The notes: generated by a model not told the origin, from the sequence alone. A stretch of 64,000 bases of DNA from Sipunculus nudus (GCA_026874595.1 CM049306.1:31943019-32007018), one strand, 5' to 3'; positions 42,990 to 57,660 are shown, counted from the first letter of the stretch. Made by a program: numbers and translations.

Positions 42990-45900
42990 ATATATATAAT
43001 CTTAAAATTTTCAAGTCATGAAAACACGTGTGTCCTGAGACTACCATCTCACTTCATTTAGAAGGTACATGTTTCTCGCCCACCTGTCTGCCAAGTAAAC
43101 GACGTCATCGCTTAGCCTGGTACAAATTAGTATTGATGAGACTGTTTACGGACACAAATCACCCGGCAGGTGGTTCCTGCGAAACAATGCACGTGCAAGG
43201 TGCTAATTGCAATATGGCAACGTTCCCACTAACAAACCTCGCCGCTTTCATTATGCAATATCAGAGAGCTAGATTACAAAAGAGGGTTCTAATTTCTGCA
43301 GCGTAGGACAAAATGAGTGATACCGCCACTACGTGTTAAACATACAGCTTTATGAAGAAGACTGTCGAAGAACTGACGTAAATGAAATATTATTGATTTT
43401 AATATCGACTTTCATACTCAAATTAGCGCAAAGGTACCTTGGCTAATCAGAGTAGGAAAAACCTGGTCAAGGCGGTTGAGAATTATAACAAAATGCCGCG
43501 AAGCACCCTTTCTATACAAAACGAAGTTCTTTCAGTTGGGAATGGCCGGGACTACATGTCTCAATGAACTGTTAAACTTCAAAATAAATATTAGTTATAT
43601 TTCATGGAAATACCTACGGTTTACATATCACTTGCGCATGCTTACAGAATATTTCTTATACAGTGAAGTCAATATTACAAAAGCACCCATGTTATATAAT
43701 TTGCTTTGAAATAATTTATAAATGAATATATTTGAAGCATATTTGAATGAACTTCACTGACCTTTTCTTTGAGACATATGCCGCTGGTGTCTAAAGGACT
43801 GATGCATTGTGGGTCTTACAAGCCAAGTCGTACTCATGTGGGTGTGATTCTGCGCAGCGTGTGGCAGTGAAGTTCAAAGACGTCGATGGCAAACAATGGC
43901 TATTCACCATGGATATTTCACAACCGATTCTTATTTTCAACTGTTGTCTATTTGTTACCTCTGCCAAGGATGATATGTTTTTACCGGCGTTTTTTTTTTG
44001 GTTCTGTGTGTCTGTATGTTTGTTAATAAGGCATAAATTGTAATCGCTTGACCTAGAAACAGCTTGCTTTATATCTAGGTGTGTTCTTGGTAAATCCCGA
44101 TGCATACCAAAATTAGGGGAGTGTGACCTATGTTTTGCAAGTTATGCGAGTTTTTTATGTGTTTTGGCACTGTTAAATGTTAGAGGAACTGTTCAAATCA
44201 GCTGAGCGTCATGACTCATGGGTCACTTGTCTAGTTTTGATATATATGTACTCTCAAATGGAAAAAAGGATCATATGCTGATGGGCGAACTACAGATGGA
44301 TTAAGAGATGCTCCACGTTTAGGCAGCATACTTACCTTAATGTGTATGCTGATGGATGGACTTCATTGACCTTCTTCAATAATATGCATATTATTATTTG
44401 TACACGGTTTAACTAGTCTAATTTAAACCTATGCTAAGCACACCACCGCAAGTTAGTCCACAAGAGTTAGCTAAACTGCATACTAATTCTATGCCTGCTC
44501 TGCTTACGGTCCATCGAATCTACTTCAGTTTGATAATTAAACAAATATTTTGCAAATGTGTACTATCCTTGTCAAGTTTTCCTTTCAGGTAATTATTTTC
44601 TCAGTCAATAACATAGTTCATTAATCCTCTCTTACTTAGGGCCTCTATATTCTCTTTACAAAGTATTCATTTTTCTTAAATTAAAAAAATACGCATCTCG
44701 TGATGTATATAGTACAAGGTTTGAAGATTTCTTTGATATATCTAGTAACTGGCCTTTCATTGTATTTAGACCTAGGTTGTCATGGTCAAAGCTTCAAATG
44801 AATCCATGTTGACAAATGTTTAGTCCGTGTTTAAAATTTAACATAAACATTAGGATCCCATTGATCAGGCCTTCTTTCTACAATATTTCAGCTAGAAACC
44901 ATGATAACTGGTCAGATGTTATAAACTAGATTTTTATGATCAAGATTGTTAAAAGACCATCGAAAAAAAACTTTCAGTTAATCTTCGGCATTATCAAAAG
45001 ACTTAATCAAAATATTTAATAACATTATATCAAGACTAAGGTTTTCACGGGAACTGATTCAAACAAAAACATAAACATTTTTAGTTGTTTTTTTTTTTCG
45101 TTTTTATTAAACAAATGAAGGCTTTCCTTAACAAAACAGCATTTCTGCAATTATATAGAAACTTTGATAATGTGAGTTGACTAGGACGCAGCCCAGTAGG
45201 AATAGTTTTCTGCAAGGCAAGGCTCAATCTCCAATACTGCTTCCAAGGTTTTGCTGTGATGTCTTCACGACAGGTAATAACCGTGTGATTCACACCCCCG
45301 TGCATATAAAACCTTTAGTCAGATATTCTAAAATAAGCTAAAAAGACCCAATTACATGAAATTTTATCATGTCTTTCCGTCTTCAGCCAGGAATAATTGC
45401 CAAGAAGCGTATTCATTTGACCAGTACGCCCCCCTGGTCACAGATTTTCAAAAGCACACAAACAAAAATGATTCCCTTCATATGAAAATTCGAAAAATCA
45501 TTATGGAAAAGTATCCGTGTAAATATTAAAAACAATTATGTTTGCAAATTAAGTTGGTAAATTGCATAATTACAGCTTCAGTTAGATCATGTTTGTATAT
45601 TGTTAGTTTTATGCATATTATAGCAGATGCCTGCACTTTGTAACTATAAATAATCAGGATAGGTAAAAATGACAGGATAAAGTTTAAATATTATAGCATC
45701 AAATACCTGCCTTTTGTAATCATAAATAGACATAAACCCTGAAAAGAACATGTAGCGTATCCCAAGTTGAGAAGACGAGTAGCTCGCAAACTGTTAATTT
45801 TATTTTTATTAATGGAGGGATTTTTGGTCGTATAAGAGTGTTTCACAGGTTCAAATAATATCGGATAAGGCAGGCCAGAATCAAAGCTATTTTTTAATAT

Positions 45901-46420
45901 TCATCCGTGTCTAAGAAGTATATTAACACTGAAGTGTATTATTATGTAGTATATTACAGACACGAATATTTAGGTCCAAGGCCAAACCGACGGACAACAT
46001 CTATATCAAGATAGGCATTATAAATACAAATAAGCATTTTCTATCACTTGATAGAACTCGATTATTGTTTTTTATACCTTGTACTGCAAATATGATAGCT
46101 AAAATTACGATCAGACAAGCACGGTGTTTTGCATGCTAGGTATTATATTACCAGGCCAAGCCAGAGGTGAAGATATGACAGATATAACAACCTTATATCT
46201 CCATATATTGTGGATTTTGGGATTTGATATCAACAGATATCATTGTCCAATCATATTCATCATGTATTCAAACATTCATATTTAATGATTCGTTTGCTTT
46301 TATTGAATATCCTAGTTAATCGGAACTTCGGCCTTGGAAAATGGATTGAAAGGCGTCATGATATCTAAAGGTTGGATATTATTATTTATAAGAAAAAAAA
46401 ATACTTTTCAATTTTCATAT
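42990..46420. other. Intergenic
   Basis: No gene recognised. Around 44199-44230 is the 3' end of the TCAGCTGA-ended repeat family (CAGCTGAGCGTCATGACTCA). Confidence 0.4.
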
Positions 46421-46424
46421 TAAG

Positions 46425-47456
46425 TGAATCTGCTCTAAGCCGGACACTCAATGGACTTGAGGATTTTGTCCGTATTAGTGAGTTTTCCTGTTTAGATGTG
46501 TTTGGCATATTGCCTTAATTCTTCAGTGAATATTACTGGTGTTTTATTTTGATTAATTGTACGCTTATATTGGAATGTTTAAATCATATTTAATTAATTT
46601 CCATAATACCTTAAAGAGGCGTTTGCAATTTATAAAATATAATTTTTAGGAAAAAGAAAAATAAGACATACTCTTTCACTCGGCTACGCCTCGCACACTG
46701 ATCTTGGCAGTTTCACTTCTACGTATACCAGGTTCAGCTTCTCCGCAAGCGGCAGCTCATGCCCAGTTGAAACTTGAGTTCTGAACATTGTGATCATAAG
46801 ACGTACAACAGTAAAATGATTGTCTATAGTTCGCTTTATAGGATCCATATGATAACGAGTCTTCCTTTCACGTAAGGCATGATTTGACAAATTCCCAATA
46901 TATCAAATGCCGTTAGCCGGGATCGGTAGTTTAAACTGCGAAAATCAACGCCCTGGTAGTTTAAAAAAATATGCAACATCGTCTGTTAATTTGTTAATGA
47001 AACATGTGGGTAACACTCCTCCTGGCATTTGCCGAATCAAAATGCAAACTGTCGGTGACAAATTAATGCTCCCCCGGCCGGACGATAGTGTTTGATCTGG
47101 ATCTTATTGTATGAAAAGCTGTTTTTTTCTGTTTGACCGGCCAATCCTAATTAAATAAGGGTTATGGTATGTACACAGGTATTGAAATAAACAATAATTT
47201 TCACGGTATATTTACCTAAAGCAATCCCGATGGTTCATCTAATCACGCTTAATTCCCGGGCTGTCTCTTGGACCAGAGCAGGTCATACATGGTTATGACC
47301 TTAGAGCACCTTTTCCCTTCAGATATATGAACAAAAATAGTACTCGCGATGTCCGCTTTAGAGGGTCGTAATATGTACTGGACACAGTTGGGACGGTACA
47401 GTTTTTCAGTTGTCCAGTATTGGGAGTTGTCCGCTTTACTGAGTTTACGTTAAACA
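46425..47456 (-). mobile_element. Reverse-strand relative of the 2121-3079 transposon
   Basis: On the minus strand, 46425-46490 matches the right end of the 2121 element (CGGACAAAATCCTCAAGTCC, TTGAGTGTC, GATTCACT). 47320-47450 matches its left third (CAGTAAAGCGGACAACTC, GACCCTCTAAAGCGGAC). The outermost left end is missing and the middle is diverged. No transposase. Confidence 0.6.
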
Positions 47457-47639
47457 TAATATATTGTGTTACAGATGTCTGTGTGCAGGGATGTTCCATG
47501 TGTTGTTGATATTTGGTTCGTGTAGCACGCATAGCTCGTTGCCATGACAGCATCACCCGGCCGAGCCGGGTCGGCCCACTTAAACCCTGATATGTAGAAA
47601 CACAGCGCTCTTGTTCTAGATGTTTCCTGCATGTACCGC

Positions 47640-48194
47640 GTGTGTACTGTGTATTATGTTAGATTCTTTGGATTCTTCGGGAAATGGAAAGTTCTCGGCT
47701 TGGGATGAGGAGTTATAAATAGAGCCAGGGAGAGAGGTGAGAGAATATTCCAGAGGACACAAAAGAGTGGACCTTTTCCTTAATTGCGGCAGTTACAGCT
47801 TTTCTTCTAAATTTGTGACGGATTTAATTTAGTCTTCAGTTTGCCTTTCGGATAACTACCAGGAATTCACTTTGGATTACAGTAGAATGATTTTGTGATT
47901 ACATTGGACTGTTATTTTCTTAGAAGATTTGTGTGAACTGTTCATCCGGTTTATACATTTTAAAGGACTTGTCGCTGTGACAGTGGTGGTATCCAGGTAC
48001 TGTGCACTTTTTTTATTATGGTGTGTGATTATATTGATTTGCTGTTATACTGTTGTTGTACTGTGTAATTATATTGATTTAGTGTATTGTAAAGTTAGGG
48101 TTGTTTTAAGAATAAATTATAGTTATTTGTTATCAAGAAAACCACTGACTTCTTTATTCATTCTCGTAGACATTTCACGCTGTCTAGTGTTACA
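47640..48194 (+). mobile_element. Possible solo LTR
   Basis: A TATA box TATAAATA (47714-47721) and a poly(A) signal AATAAA (48111-48116) lie 390 bp apart, and the segment ends GTGTTACA at 48194, an LTR-like CA terminus. The left border is uncertain and no internal retroelement genes adjoin. A lone promoter-bearing segment of another kind is possible. Confidence 0.35.
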
Positions 48195-49019
48195 GAATCT
48201 GATTTGTTTACCTCCATTACAAAATTTATGTTCGTCACGCATACGTGATCTGTTGATATTAGGTTCCGTAACAATGGGCAAATTTAAAGGGACTGATATT
48301 TAGTGTCAGCATTAGTGAGATTTTCGTCTTATACTGAGTTGACCGCAGGAAGGGGTTTCAATGTACATGTATATCAATTACGCATGTAAGTCGAAAGAGG
48401 TGATATAATGAGTAAGGATGAACGCCTAGGCATATTTATTATAGTAGATCTTAACTGGTCCCTATCGGACTGAGTTTTCTTAAAACTAAATGTCACCTCG
48501 AAATATTAGTCAAATGCCTATAACGTACTTACATTCTTATAATATTTTTTTCAAATACATTTATCTATATATCTTGACATACTCTCCATAAAACATATAC
48601 TAGCCAAATTAAATAATCTTTAAATAGGTATATTTTATGTGGAAAATCCAAATAGAAGTATCTATTACCATTCGTAAAATATACATACCAATGGTTGATG
48701 CACTATACATTTTAACTCTACGTCATAATATTAAGCATAGAATGTACACCCCGTTTTACTCCTAGATTAATACCAGCTCTTCAAACTTATCTTTGACTAA
48801 GAAACCTCAGGGTTAGCAAATATATCTGAACATTTATTAATATGATAGATATATACTGGAGAAACTAGGTTTTACCGGAATGACTATCGTAATTTTCATT
48901 TTCAAATTATAACTAGAATACGGGTATTCGACAAGCGACTACGTGTATCCGCCGAACACAGATTGGACGGGTGAAGTGAAGCATGGATTGAGTGGCAAGG
49001 GGAAATAGAGTGAGGTGTG

Positions 49020-49880
49020 TTGCATATCAGCATGGATGTCTGCAGCCGCAATTTAATGTGCTTGTTGGTTGCGCCACCTACCACAAAATCCAGAAAGCTG
49101 TCCAAGTTGTATACATATGTATACTTTTAGGCAGATTAGTCAAACCACTATTTGTATATGAGTGATTTTATCCCACAGCAGACAAACAGAAGGACACTGT
49201 GCAAAAATGGTGGCAGGTGGCGCCACCAATTTATGTATGATAAAAAGCTATATGAGATCTATACACATGATAAATTCCAGGGGGATATGGCAAACCAGTC
49301 CTGAGATATAAGCTTGGATATCTGCAGCGTAAACATAAATGTAGGTGGCGCCACCTGCCACAAAATCCAGAAAGCTATCCAAGATGTATAAACCTGCACA
49401 ATTTTAGGTAGGTATGTCAAACCACGGCCGAGATATAAGTGATTTTATCCCACGGCAGATAAACAGAAGACGCAGTGCAAAAATGGTCGCAAGTGGCGCC
49501 ACCAGTTTTGCGTATGATAAAGAGCTATGTGAGATCTATACACATGCAACATTTTTGACCAATCGGTCAAACAGTTCCTGAGATATAGGCTTGGATGTCT
49601 GCAGCGTTAACGTGAATGTAGGTAGCGCAACTTGTCATAAAATCTAGAAAGCTATCCAGGATTTATACACATGCAAAATTTCAGGTGGATAAGTCCAACC
49701 AATGCAGTGATATGGGTGATTTTATCCCAAGGCAGATGAACAGATGGACGCTGTGCAAAAATAGTTGCAGGTGGCGCCACCATTTCTAGTGTATGTTATA
49801 AAGCTATCCAAGGGCTATATTTGTGCAATATTTTTAGCCTGATCGGTCAAACGGTTCCCGATATATGTGGGTTTATGTGT
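49020..49880. repeat. Composite 277-bp satellite with GGTGGCGCCACC
   Basis: About three units marked by GGATGTCTGCAG or GGATATCTGCAG (49032, 49316, 49596) and GATTTTATCCCA (49165, 49441, 49719). Palindromes GGTGGCGCCACC, or near versions, start at 49067, 49216, 49344, 49492, 49621 (decayed) and 49770. The spacing alternates 149, 128, 148, 129, 149. Confidence 0.85.
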
Positions 49881-52800
49881 GGCAACAGACGCACAAATGG
49901 ACGCTGGGCAGAGAGGAAGGGTCAGAGGTCAACCAAAAATGAGGGCGCAGCAGTTCACATGTGACCTGATCATAATTCCGAATTTTAAAAAATTCTGCCT
50001 AATGGTTACGGAGGAGTTCCCCGGAAACCTATCTGGCGGCGGCGGCGGCGTCCGACTGAAAACATAGTATCCGCAAAACTCTGTTTTGGCGGATATAATA
50101 ACACTTTTAACAATCTTTGTCCATGAAAACCTATAAAACTAGATTTCATGTAATAACATCCAAAATTTGCATATTAAATTTCAGTGAACCTTTTGTTCAC
50201 ATGGTTTCATTTGAATATGTTACCTTAAAAACCTACGTGTAGACACAATGTTCGACCAATTATTTTGACTAGTTTTGGAGATATGTAAGCAAGAAGACAG
50301 GCTTTTAACATTTAAAATATGGCTAAACCGTTGCTATTATGGTTTCATTTGGCTCTTTCACCATGAAAATCTAGGTCTAGACACAATGTTCTTCTAGTTT
50401 TTTTTGGTTAGTTCTTGAGATAACGGAAAATTCTATTTATTCTATTTGTTTTTGAGATATTAGGGAAGGTAGAATTTTCATCAACGGTGGCCCTTAATTG
50501 CATAATAAAATTTAAAATGTTGATTTCTGTTTTTGTTAGTAATTTCTGTTAAACATTATTTAAGAGGTCACTGAAACAAACTGTTCCGGAAAACAGGATT
50601 AAGATTTATAAAGCTTGCCTTTTTTGAGGTCATTATCTTTCTCTCTCTTTCCCCTGTTAGATAAGCTGCGAGTTATTGACGTATTTCTTGGTCCGTTTGT
50701 CTTCCAACATTTCTCTAGAGACCGTTTTCTGTCCAATAATCGCATTTTCTCTCGTTTTTCTAGACAAAGTCTCTCGTATTCTTATGTAGCTGGCGCCGTA
50801 GATGTTTGGGTCGTTGGTGTATGTTTTTAAGCATATGTATAATAAATATTCTTCCCACCATGTCTCTGCAGCTTTTTCTAATTCAAGACAGCATAATATT
50901 TGATCCATAAGATATCAGTTTTACCAAATTATTCACATTATCTTTTTCTTTATACAGTATTAAAGTGTTGCAATACCCATTACGCCGGGCTTAAATTAAA
51001 ACAAATAATTTCCTTTCAAAAGAAACCGTTAAAGGATAATTAAAGTACAAAAGAAAATCCCATAATTTCTCTTTAAGACATTTAGCATTTTCACTTCTTA
51101 CAAATTACCGGTAATTGTCAAGGGAACCGGAATTAAATTTCCGTTGTGACTCGTACCCTCTGAAACTTATCTTTAGTAATTTTCTTTTTCATTAAACTTT
51201 AAAAAAAAATCTTTTCCTATTATCTTACAGATTTTAATTGTATAGCAGATGCTTATTATATGCTGGTATATAACTGAATTCCTTATTGTCAATTTTCAAT
51301 TTTAACGCACCTTTATGGATAACCGAAGAAAACTCTTTGTTTATCATCAAAATTATGCTACAAAAATGCCAGAAGTTATGATAGAAAGCGTAAGAACAGT
51401 CTGTTCCTGATATATGACAGATGCTCTGAGGAGAAGATTGTCGAGAAAAATGACAAGCAAGTAAAATGTTTTAGGTTGACCTTTATCGTACGCCTGGACC
51501 GGGAGACGATTAGAAAACCAGCAGATTGCCGCATTTATCACAAACGAGATCGTTCTATAGGAACTGCTGCTATATTCGGCTTCGGCTCTAGACTTTTGGA
51601 GCTCTAGTACTGTAAGAATACAGAATTATACAACAATAAAACTGACAATGAACAGTAACTTACTGTGTCGCCACGCGGTCATACCTGTTAAGGTAAAGGG
51701 AAAATACAGGGATGTATTTGTTTTCTATGCTGCTTCATTTCTGCTCATGATAATTGAGCGATAATTGTGTTCATTAGTGGTGCGATGGGTCATAGGCGTG
51801 CAGTTAATTTGTACTTGCAAGAACACTAGGCCATATTTGATATGAACACGGACATTATTTGACATTGCCTATAGACAGGATGATAATGATTCATGGCAAT
51901 GAAATAAAGTTGTGACTCGTATGGCCCTAATGACAACGCATATAATCTCCGCATAAATTGATCTTTCCCATTAACGTGTCCAAATTCTACCAGTTAAACG
52001 AAAACGCAAGAAGTACGTCAGTAATTTATACACCAATTATCAATTATTCTGAAAAAAAAAGGATTTAAGTAATGATACATATAAAGCTGTCATGGTGTCT
52101 TTTTGAGAAAAATGCTGCCGTGTCAATGAACATACTAAAATCAATAACACAATGACGTTTGGTGTGCTGTTACCTCGTACAATTATAAATAGCAAAGAAA
52201 TTGCGAACCATAAATATTTTGCCATTAACTAAATATACAGTCATGCGCTATTTCAGCGGATAATTCCTAATGTTTCCAGGCAGTGAGTACACAATAACTT
52301 AGTAAGTGATGAAGGATGATAATGCAACCTGTTAAACTTTTGAATGGTTGGGAATATGGTTATAATCTCTAAGGAGGAGGATATATGTCGTGACTGTGGT
52401 TGAGGTAGGACCCTAAGACGGAGCTAATCACTCACGCTATCCGCCGCGGTTGTACCGGGATGGTCGCTGCAGCTAAGTATGGCTGGGGGACACACCGTTG
52501 CATCATTAATTATAGCGCTGTTTTGAACATGTATGGCCAAGCAACATCATTAGCGTCAATAATTCACTGACTTCAGGGACTGGCCAGGAAATCCACACGT
52601 TTTCTATTTCCGAGCTGTGACAAATTTTCCTGCTTGGTCCCTTCGTTACACGGGGCCTGCCATCTGGGAGACAGATGCTTGAGTCAACGCCACTGGTCAA
52701 ATCACGCAACCGGGACCAAAGGCAGGTGGCGGAAGTACCAGTCCGGCGTAAACTACGTACAACTGTTCAAAGTATGCTAAAGTAGCCCCAAACTCCCTAT

Positions 52801-53830
52801 TTAAAGAAATCAGCCTTCCAGCATCAACGCTAGAGCGCTTGTTATCATAGGTAATTCAAGCTCTTGTCACTTACTACCCCTTTGTGGCTCGCCCACATGG
52901 TCGCACTCGCTTACATGCAATATGCACAATTCTGTCAAAAGAATTCAAAGAGCTTTGTTCACTTATTTGGTAAGTTTCTTTGTGAAGCTCTCTTTTCTTG
53001 GCAAACACAACATTTTTTTCTGACTGAACGTAGCACAAAACTGTCTCAGTTTCTACCATTTAACATTAAAAAAAGTGTACATGAATATTTCAGATGGTGA
53101 GTTATATACAACCCCCGGGTGCAGAGCGTGTTTCGGCTGCGGCTTCATGGCCGGGTTAAGACATATCGGGTTTTTTTTAATTTTAAGATATATATAACCC
53201 TTAATTAACAAACCTGAAAGCACTCATGGACAAAAAACACGCAGGTGAATGAAGGCTAGCTTTCTGTTCACATGTCCAATTAAAGAGCTTGTAATTAGCA
53301 TTGTAAAATAACTTTAAATGATTAAAAATATATATCAATAGCTTGAATTTCTTATAGAAAAAAAACTTTAATTGGCATATTTTTACCTTAGGTATACCGG
53401 CCTCTCATTTGCACGATCGTATTTGATTTTGGACTATATAGTTGAGCCGCCAGACTATGGTTACTGGGTGAAATGATTTGAGGCAACTTTGCTAAAATCA
53501 TTCAACCGACCCCCCCCCCCCCCCTTCCTTAACCCCTTGTTTTTTATTTGCCCTGAAATTTCATTACAAATATACAGGCAATGTGCACGTGTTTATTTTT
53601 TCCCATTTCATCAAACCTTTTGCTGTTTATGTGATAACTGTTTTACATTTTGTTTTCTTCAGTTTGCCGAAATGTTATATTATGATCTCTGATCCTTGTG
53701 TCATCAACGCAGTCAAAAGCAACATCATTAGGGCTATTCATACTATTATACCATTTTGCTATGATATTAATGTGGCAACAATGTGTATAATTATGCAGCA
53801 ATGGTATTTCTATAACTCAACCATCATAAA
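49881..53830. other. Intergenic, nothing recognised
   Basis: AT-rich. A (GGC)n run near 50036-50050 and a C run near 53511-53524 are the only simple features. No gene supported. Confidence 0.4.
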
Positions 53831-53835
53831 AAGCG

Positions 53836-53870
<35 letters not shown>

Positions 53871-53932
53871 TTTATTATTTTTTCATTATTATTATTTATA
53901 TAATAATAATTATTATTATCATCATCATATAT
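53836..53932. repeat. (AAT)n facing (ATT)n
   Basis: About 11 AAT units are followed within 40 bp by ATT-rich, then AATAATAATT and ATTATTATC, DNA. The two arms can pair into a hairpin. Confidence 0.85.
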
Positions 53933-55068
53933 TTATATTTTATTACTTAAATAGCTATATTCATGATCGTCATCAGAGGACATACTGAAATAGCAATTAT
54001 AAAGTTATCATATTTAAAAACGTTCTTTAGGCGCCGTATCTTGACGGCCCACAACGATATTTATATCACTACTTCTGCAGATGTTCCGGCGATCGAATCA
54101 TCTAGGATAACATCACCTTCTATCTAAGACATGGACATTAATTTTTAAACACTTGTACGTGTTTTCAGCGTGGGTGAATATGTTGATTCCGTTTGGTTTT
54201 GTCTTTTTTTTAAATGAATATTATATTATTAGAAGGAGATAACCGGCTTATTTTATGTCAGCTTTCAAATCTATAAAAAATGCAGTTTAGAGCAGGTGTT
54301 CTTTAACGAGATGAACCATGTAATCAGCATGAAGCAAACTGCTGGCGTTTCTCTCTAGATACCGATACCAGAGTGTTTAACTGTGAGCACTTATAAATAT
54401 AAAAATCAATATTAAATAGACGGGGGAGTCCTGATGTAGAAACGGCTTAATCGCTACGTTTTAAAACAATAAATGTCTTAAACATTACTCTACAGTTTAT
54501 CATTATGACATATATCTTTTAATGAAATTATTTCTATTTTAGTCCAAATACTTTACCATGTCTATTTACTATATGAGTAAAGTACCATATTTTTTGTATC
54601 ATCTAGTTTACTCAATGCATGATAAAGTTAAACAACAACAACAATGGTGCTTCTTATAAAGTAATCTGTCAATTTATCAAACACTTAGCAGTTTACTAAT
54701 ATAAAATATATTTAGGTTTATAATAATTTATAACCGGTTTTATCACTGGAGATTTAAGACTGAAGCTATGATATAGTAGCATCATGTAAAATAACGTATA
54801 TCAGCATAACCACCGATCAGGTTTCGTACTTTAATTTGTGTAAGGTATGTACCTTCTAACTTGAATACATCAGTCATGGTGTTTATATATATCTAAGGAA
54901 TTATCATCCTTCAGTAGTATTATCTACACGTATCTTTCTTCAGACCTGTAACGACATTTTCAGTCTCGTACAAAAATATGCAACTTTTTTTTTTCATTTC
55001 CACCCCGATCATGTATTTGTGTCATACACGCGATCAAAACCAACATAGCGGTTAACATTTTGTTTTGA
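53933..55068. other. Intergenic, nothing recognised
   Basis: Plain AT-rich DNA without a supported feature. Confidence 0.4.
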
Positions 55069-55690
55069 CTTTACATGAATAATCATTTTGACATGACATT
55101 ACATGCATAATCATTTTGCAATGACTTTAAATGAATAATCGTTTTGTTATGATATTACGTGAATAATCATTGTGTTATGACATTACGTATATAATAATTT
55201 TGTTAGGACATTACGTGAATAATCATTTTGTTATGACATTACGTATATAATAATTTTGTTAGGACATTAAATGAATAATCATTTTGTTAGGACATTACGT
55301 AAATAATAATTTTGTTAGGACAATAAATGAATAATCATTTTGTCAGGACATTACGTGAATAATCATTTTGTTATGACATTACGTGAATAATAATTGTGTT
55401 AGGACATTAAATGAATAATCATTTTGTTAGGACATAACGTGAATAATCATTTTGTTATGACATTACGTGAATAAAATCATTTGTTATGACATTACGTGAA
55501 TAATCATTCTGTTAAGACATTACATGAATAATCAATCTGTTATGACATACCATGAATAATCATTTTGATAGGACATAGCGTGAATAATCATTTTATTAGG
55601 CCACAGCATAAATAATCATTTTGTTATGAAATTGCATGAATAATCATTTTGTTATGAAATTGCATGAATAATCATTTTGTTATGACATTA
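55069..55690. repeat. 28-bp minisatellite, about 22 units
   Basis: The unit is close to GACATTACGTGAATAATCAT plus TTTGTTAT. Period 28, units vary by substitution and rare indels. The ends are more diverged than the middle. Confidence 0.93.
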
Positions 55691-55699
55691 TATAAATTG

Positions 55700-57650
55700 C
55701 ATTAATCATCAGCAGTATCATTATCAACGTTTCAATTTTTCACGGTTCCAATTTATCCAGAATTACCCTAATTTCAACAAAATACGGCCTTTCTGTCACA
55801 TATGACCGTTAATTAAATCCGGACTACGGGTCAACATACAACGTTGTCTCTAAAAAGACAACGGCTCAGTGGACGTATTTCCACAATTGTAAGACAACAC
55901 TTTGTCCAATTATGGTTTGTAATTGTAATGATTTTTTTTCTTAATATCTCACATGAACATTATTCAGGTAATATCATAAACATATATTCAACTATAATTT
56001 CTATAAACCTGATCATCTATACGATCATACGATTGTATTTAAATTTTTTAAATTTTTATTTGTTTTTTTTAATCAGCTTATTTCTTTTCCATATTTAAAG
56101 CAATATCTATAATGTTTTTCGGTGATGCATCATCTAAATGATTAAATCCTGACATACTGAAATTCCTACAATTCAGTCATCTGAAATAAAATCGTAATCC
56201 GTCGCTGGAAAGAGATAAAACTGACCAGTCCCATATGAAAATGTTTCCCCGGAAACCTTTTTACTGTAGGCTTTTTCTGTAGCAGATAAGAACAAAATAT
56301 ATTAAATTTACAGTCAGTTTACCTGTTTTGAATTGTGAAGCCAGTGAATAACACCTCATTAAAACTGTTTTCTTTAATACGGATGCGGTCTAGCTACAGC
56401 GCAGGACGGTCAGTCCATGCGGTTAATGTTTTAAAGAACATGAAATTTCAATCCGGTTTTGCGCTCAGTGCTATTTCAGCAAGAACGGTTTGACACCAAA
56501 AGTATATATATACTGTAGCTAAAGAGTTGAACCGGTATTACTGTATTTTTTTATATTTGTATAAATTAATAAAATAAACACGACATGTGGTATGACATTA
56601 TGTGTAAAAGGGTATTGATATCTGCATATGTAACGTCCCGTAATTAATAATCGAACACAATGTTACCGCATATGGCTTTGGAAGAGGTTAAAAACAGGCT
56701 TTTTAACCTTATATACGAAGCAGGCCTTTGAGGTAAAAGAGGTTTAAAAAAATGCTCTAAGTTTAAAAAAAAACAAGGAAGCCATATGAAACTTGGTGTG
56801 AGGCGATGTATGAAAATCAAATGTATTAATACATACACTAAAAAATAATTATGAGCGATTTTTCGCCGCACCACAGCCGTATATAAATGGAAACACAACT
56901 TGAGTAAGGTAATCAACATATTCATTCGGGATATCTGTGCCATTTGTGTTTTATAGCTTTAACGTTTATTTACTCTCTAATGTACTTCTACCATTTATAT
57001 ATATGTACTTTTGCCTTTTCATATGTCATATTACGAGAACAAATATATAAATTCCTTCTAATCAACCGTTTGCTAATCTCTATCTACTAAGAGAGCGCAG
57101 ATCCAGACAGGAACATTACTTACCGACCGGATCTATTGATATCCTTAGATTCGATCCATCTCTTATCTTCTCTTCTTTAGGTGAAAAAATATTGTTTACG
57201 GTTTCGCCGCTCATAATTTTAATGGATATTATTTTTTTGTAAATGAAGACCAGCTCCTTGTCAATGTTGCTAATTTGAGCCAAGGCAAATTTAAGTGCTG
57301 TAACTGCTCAACATTAAATCTAATGTTGAGCAGATACAACCCTTCAAGAAATGAAGCATTATATCGGCAAGCTGGCAAAATTTAAAAAAAAGTATCTTAA
57401 CCGGTAGAGAAAAAAGGGGGGAAATCGCCCGCTCGCATCATATATTTTGTTCTCAAAGTCCGTAGAATAATAATTAAATATTGTTATTTGGCCTTAAATA
57501 TGGTAAGAAAAATTGAACTTCCACTCTGAGTAAGGCGGATTTCTTTTCAGGTGTCCCGTCCATCGGTCAACCGTCCATCTACAACTATGTAAAATAAAAG
57601 TCCTTCCTTGAGGAAGAGTAAATCTATATTCTTCCTTCGCGTTCACTTCG
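55700..57650. other. Intergenic, nothing recognised
   Basis: No exon, RNA gene or repeat unit is supported. Confidence 0.4.
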
Positions 57651-57660
57651 GAGTGGGTTA

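Noticed and set aside
47929-48303. 124-residue plus-strand frame, hydrophobic
   Set aside because: Composition follows T-rich DNA, there is no family resemblance, and it overlaps the possible LTR.
55069-55690. CRISPR-like 28-bp repeat
   Set aside because: There are no spacers between units and divergence is gradual, so it is a minisatellite.
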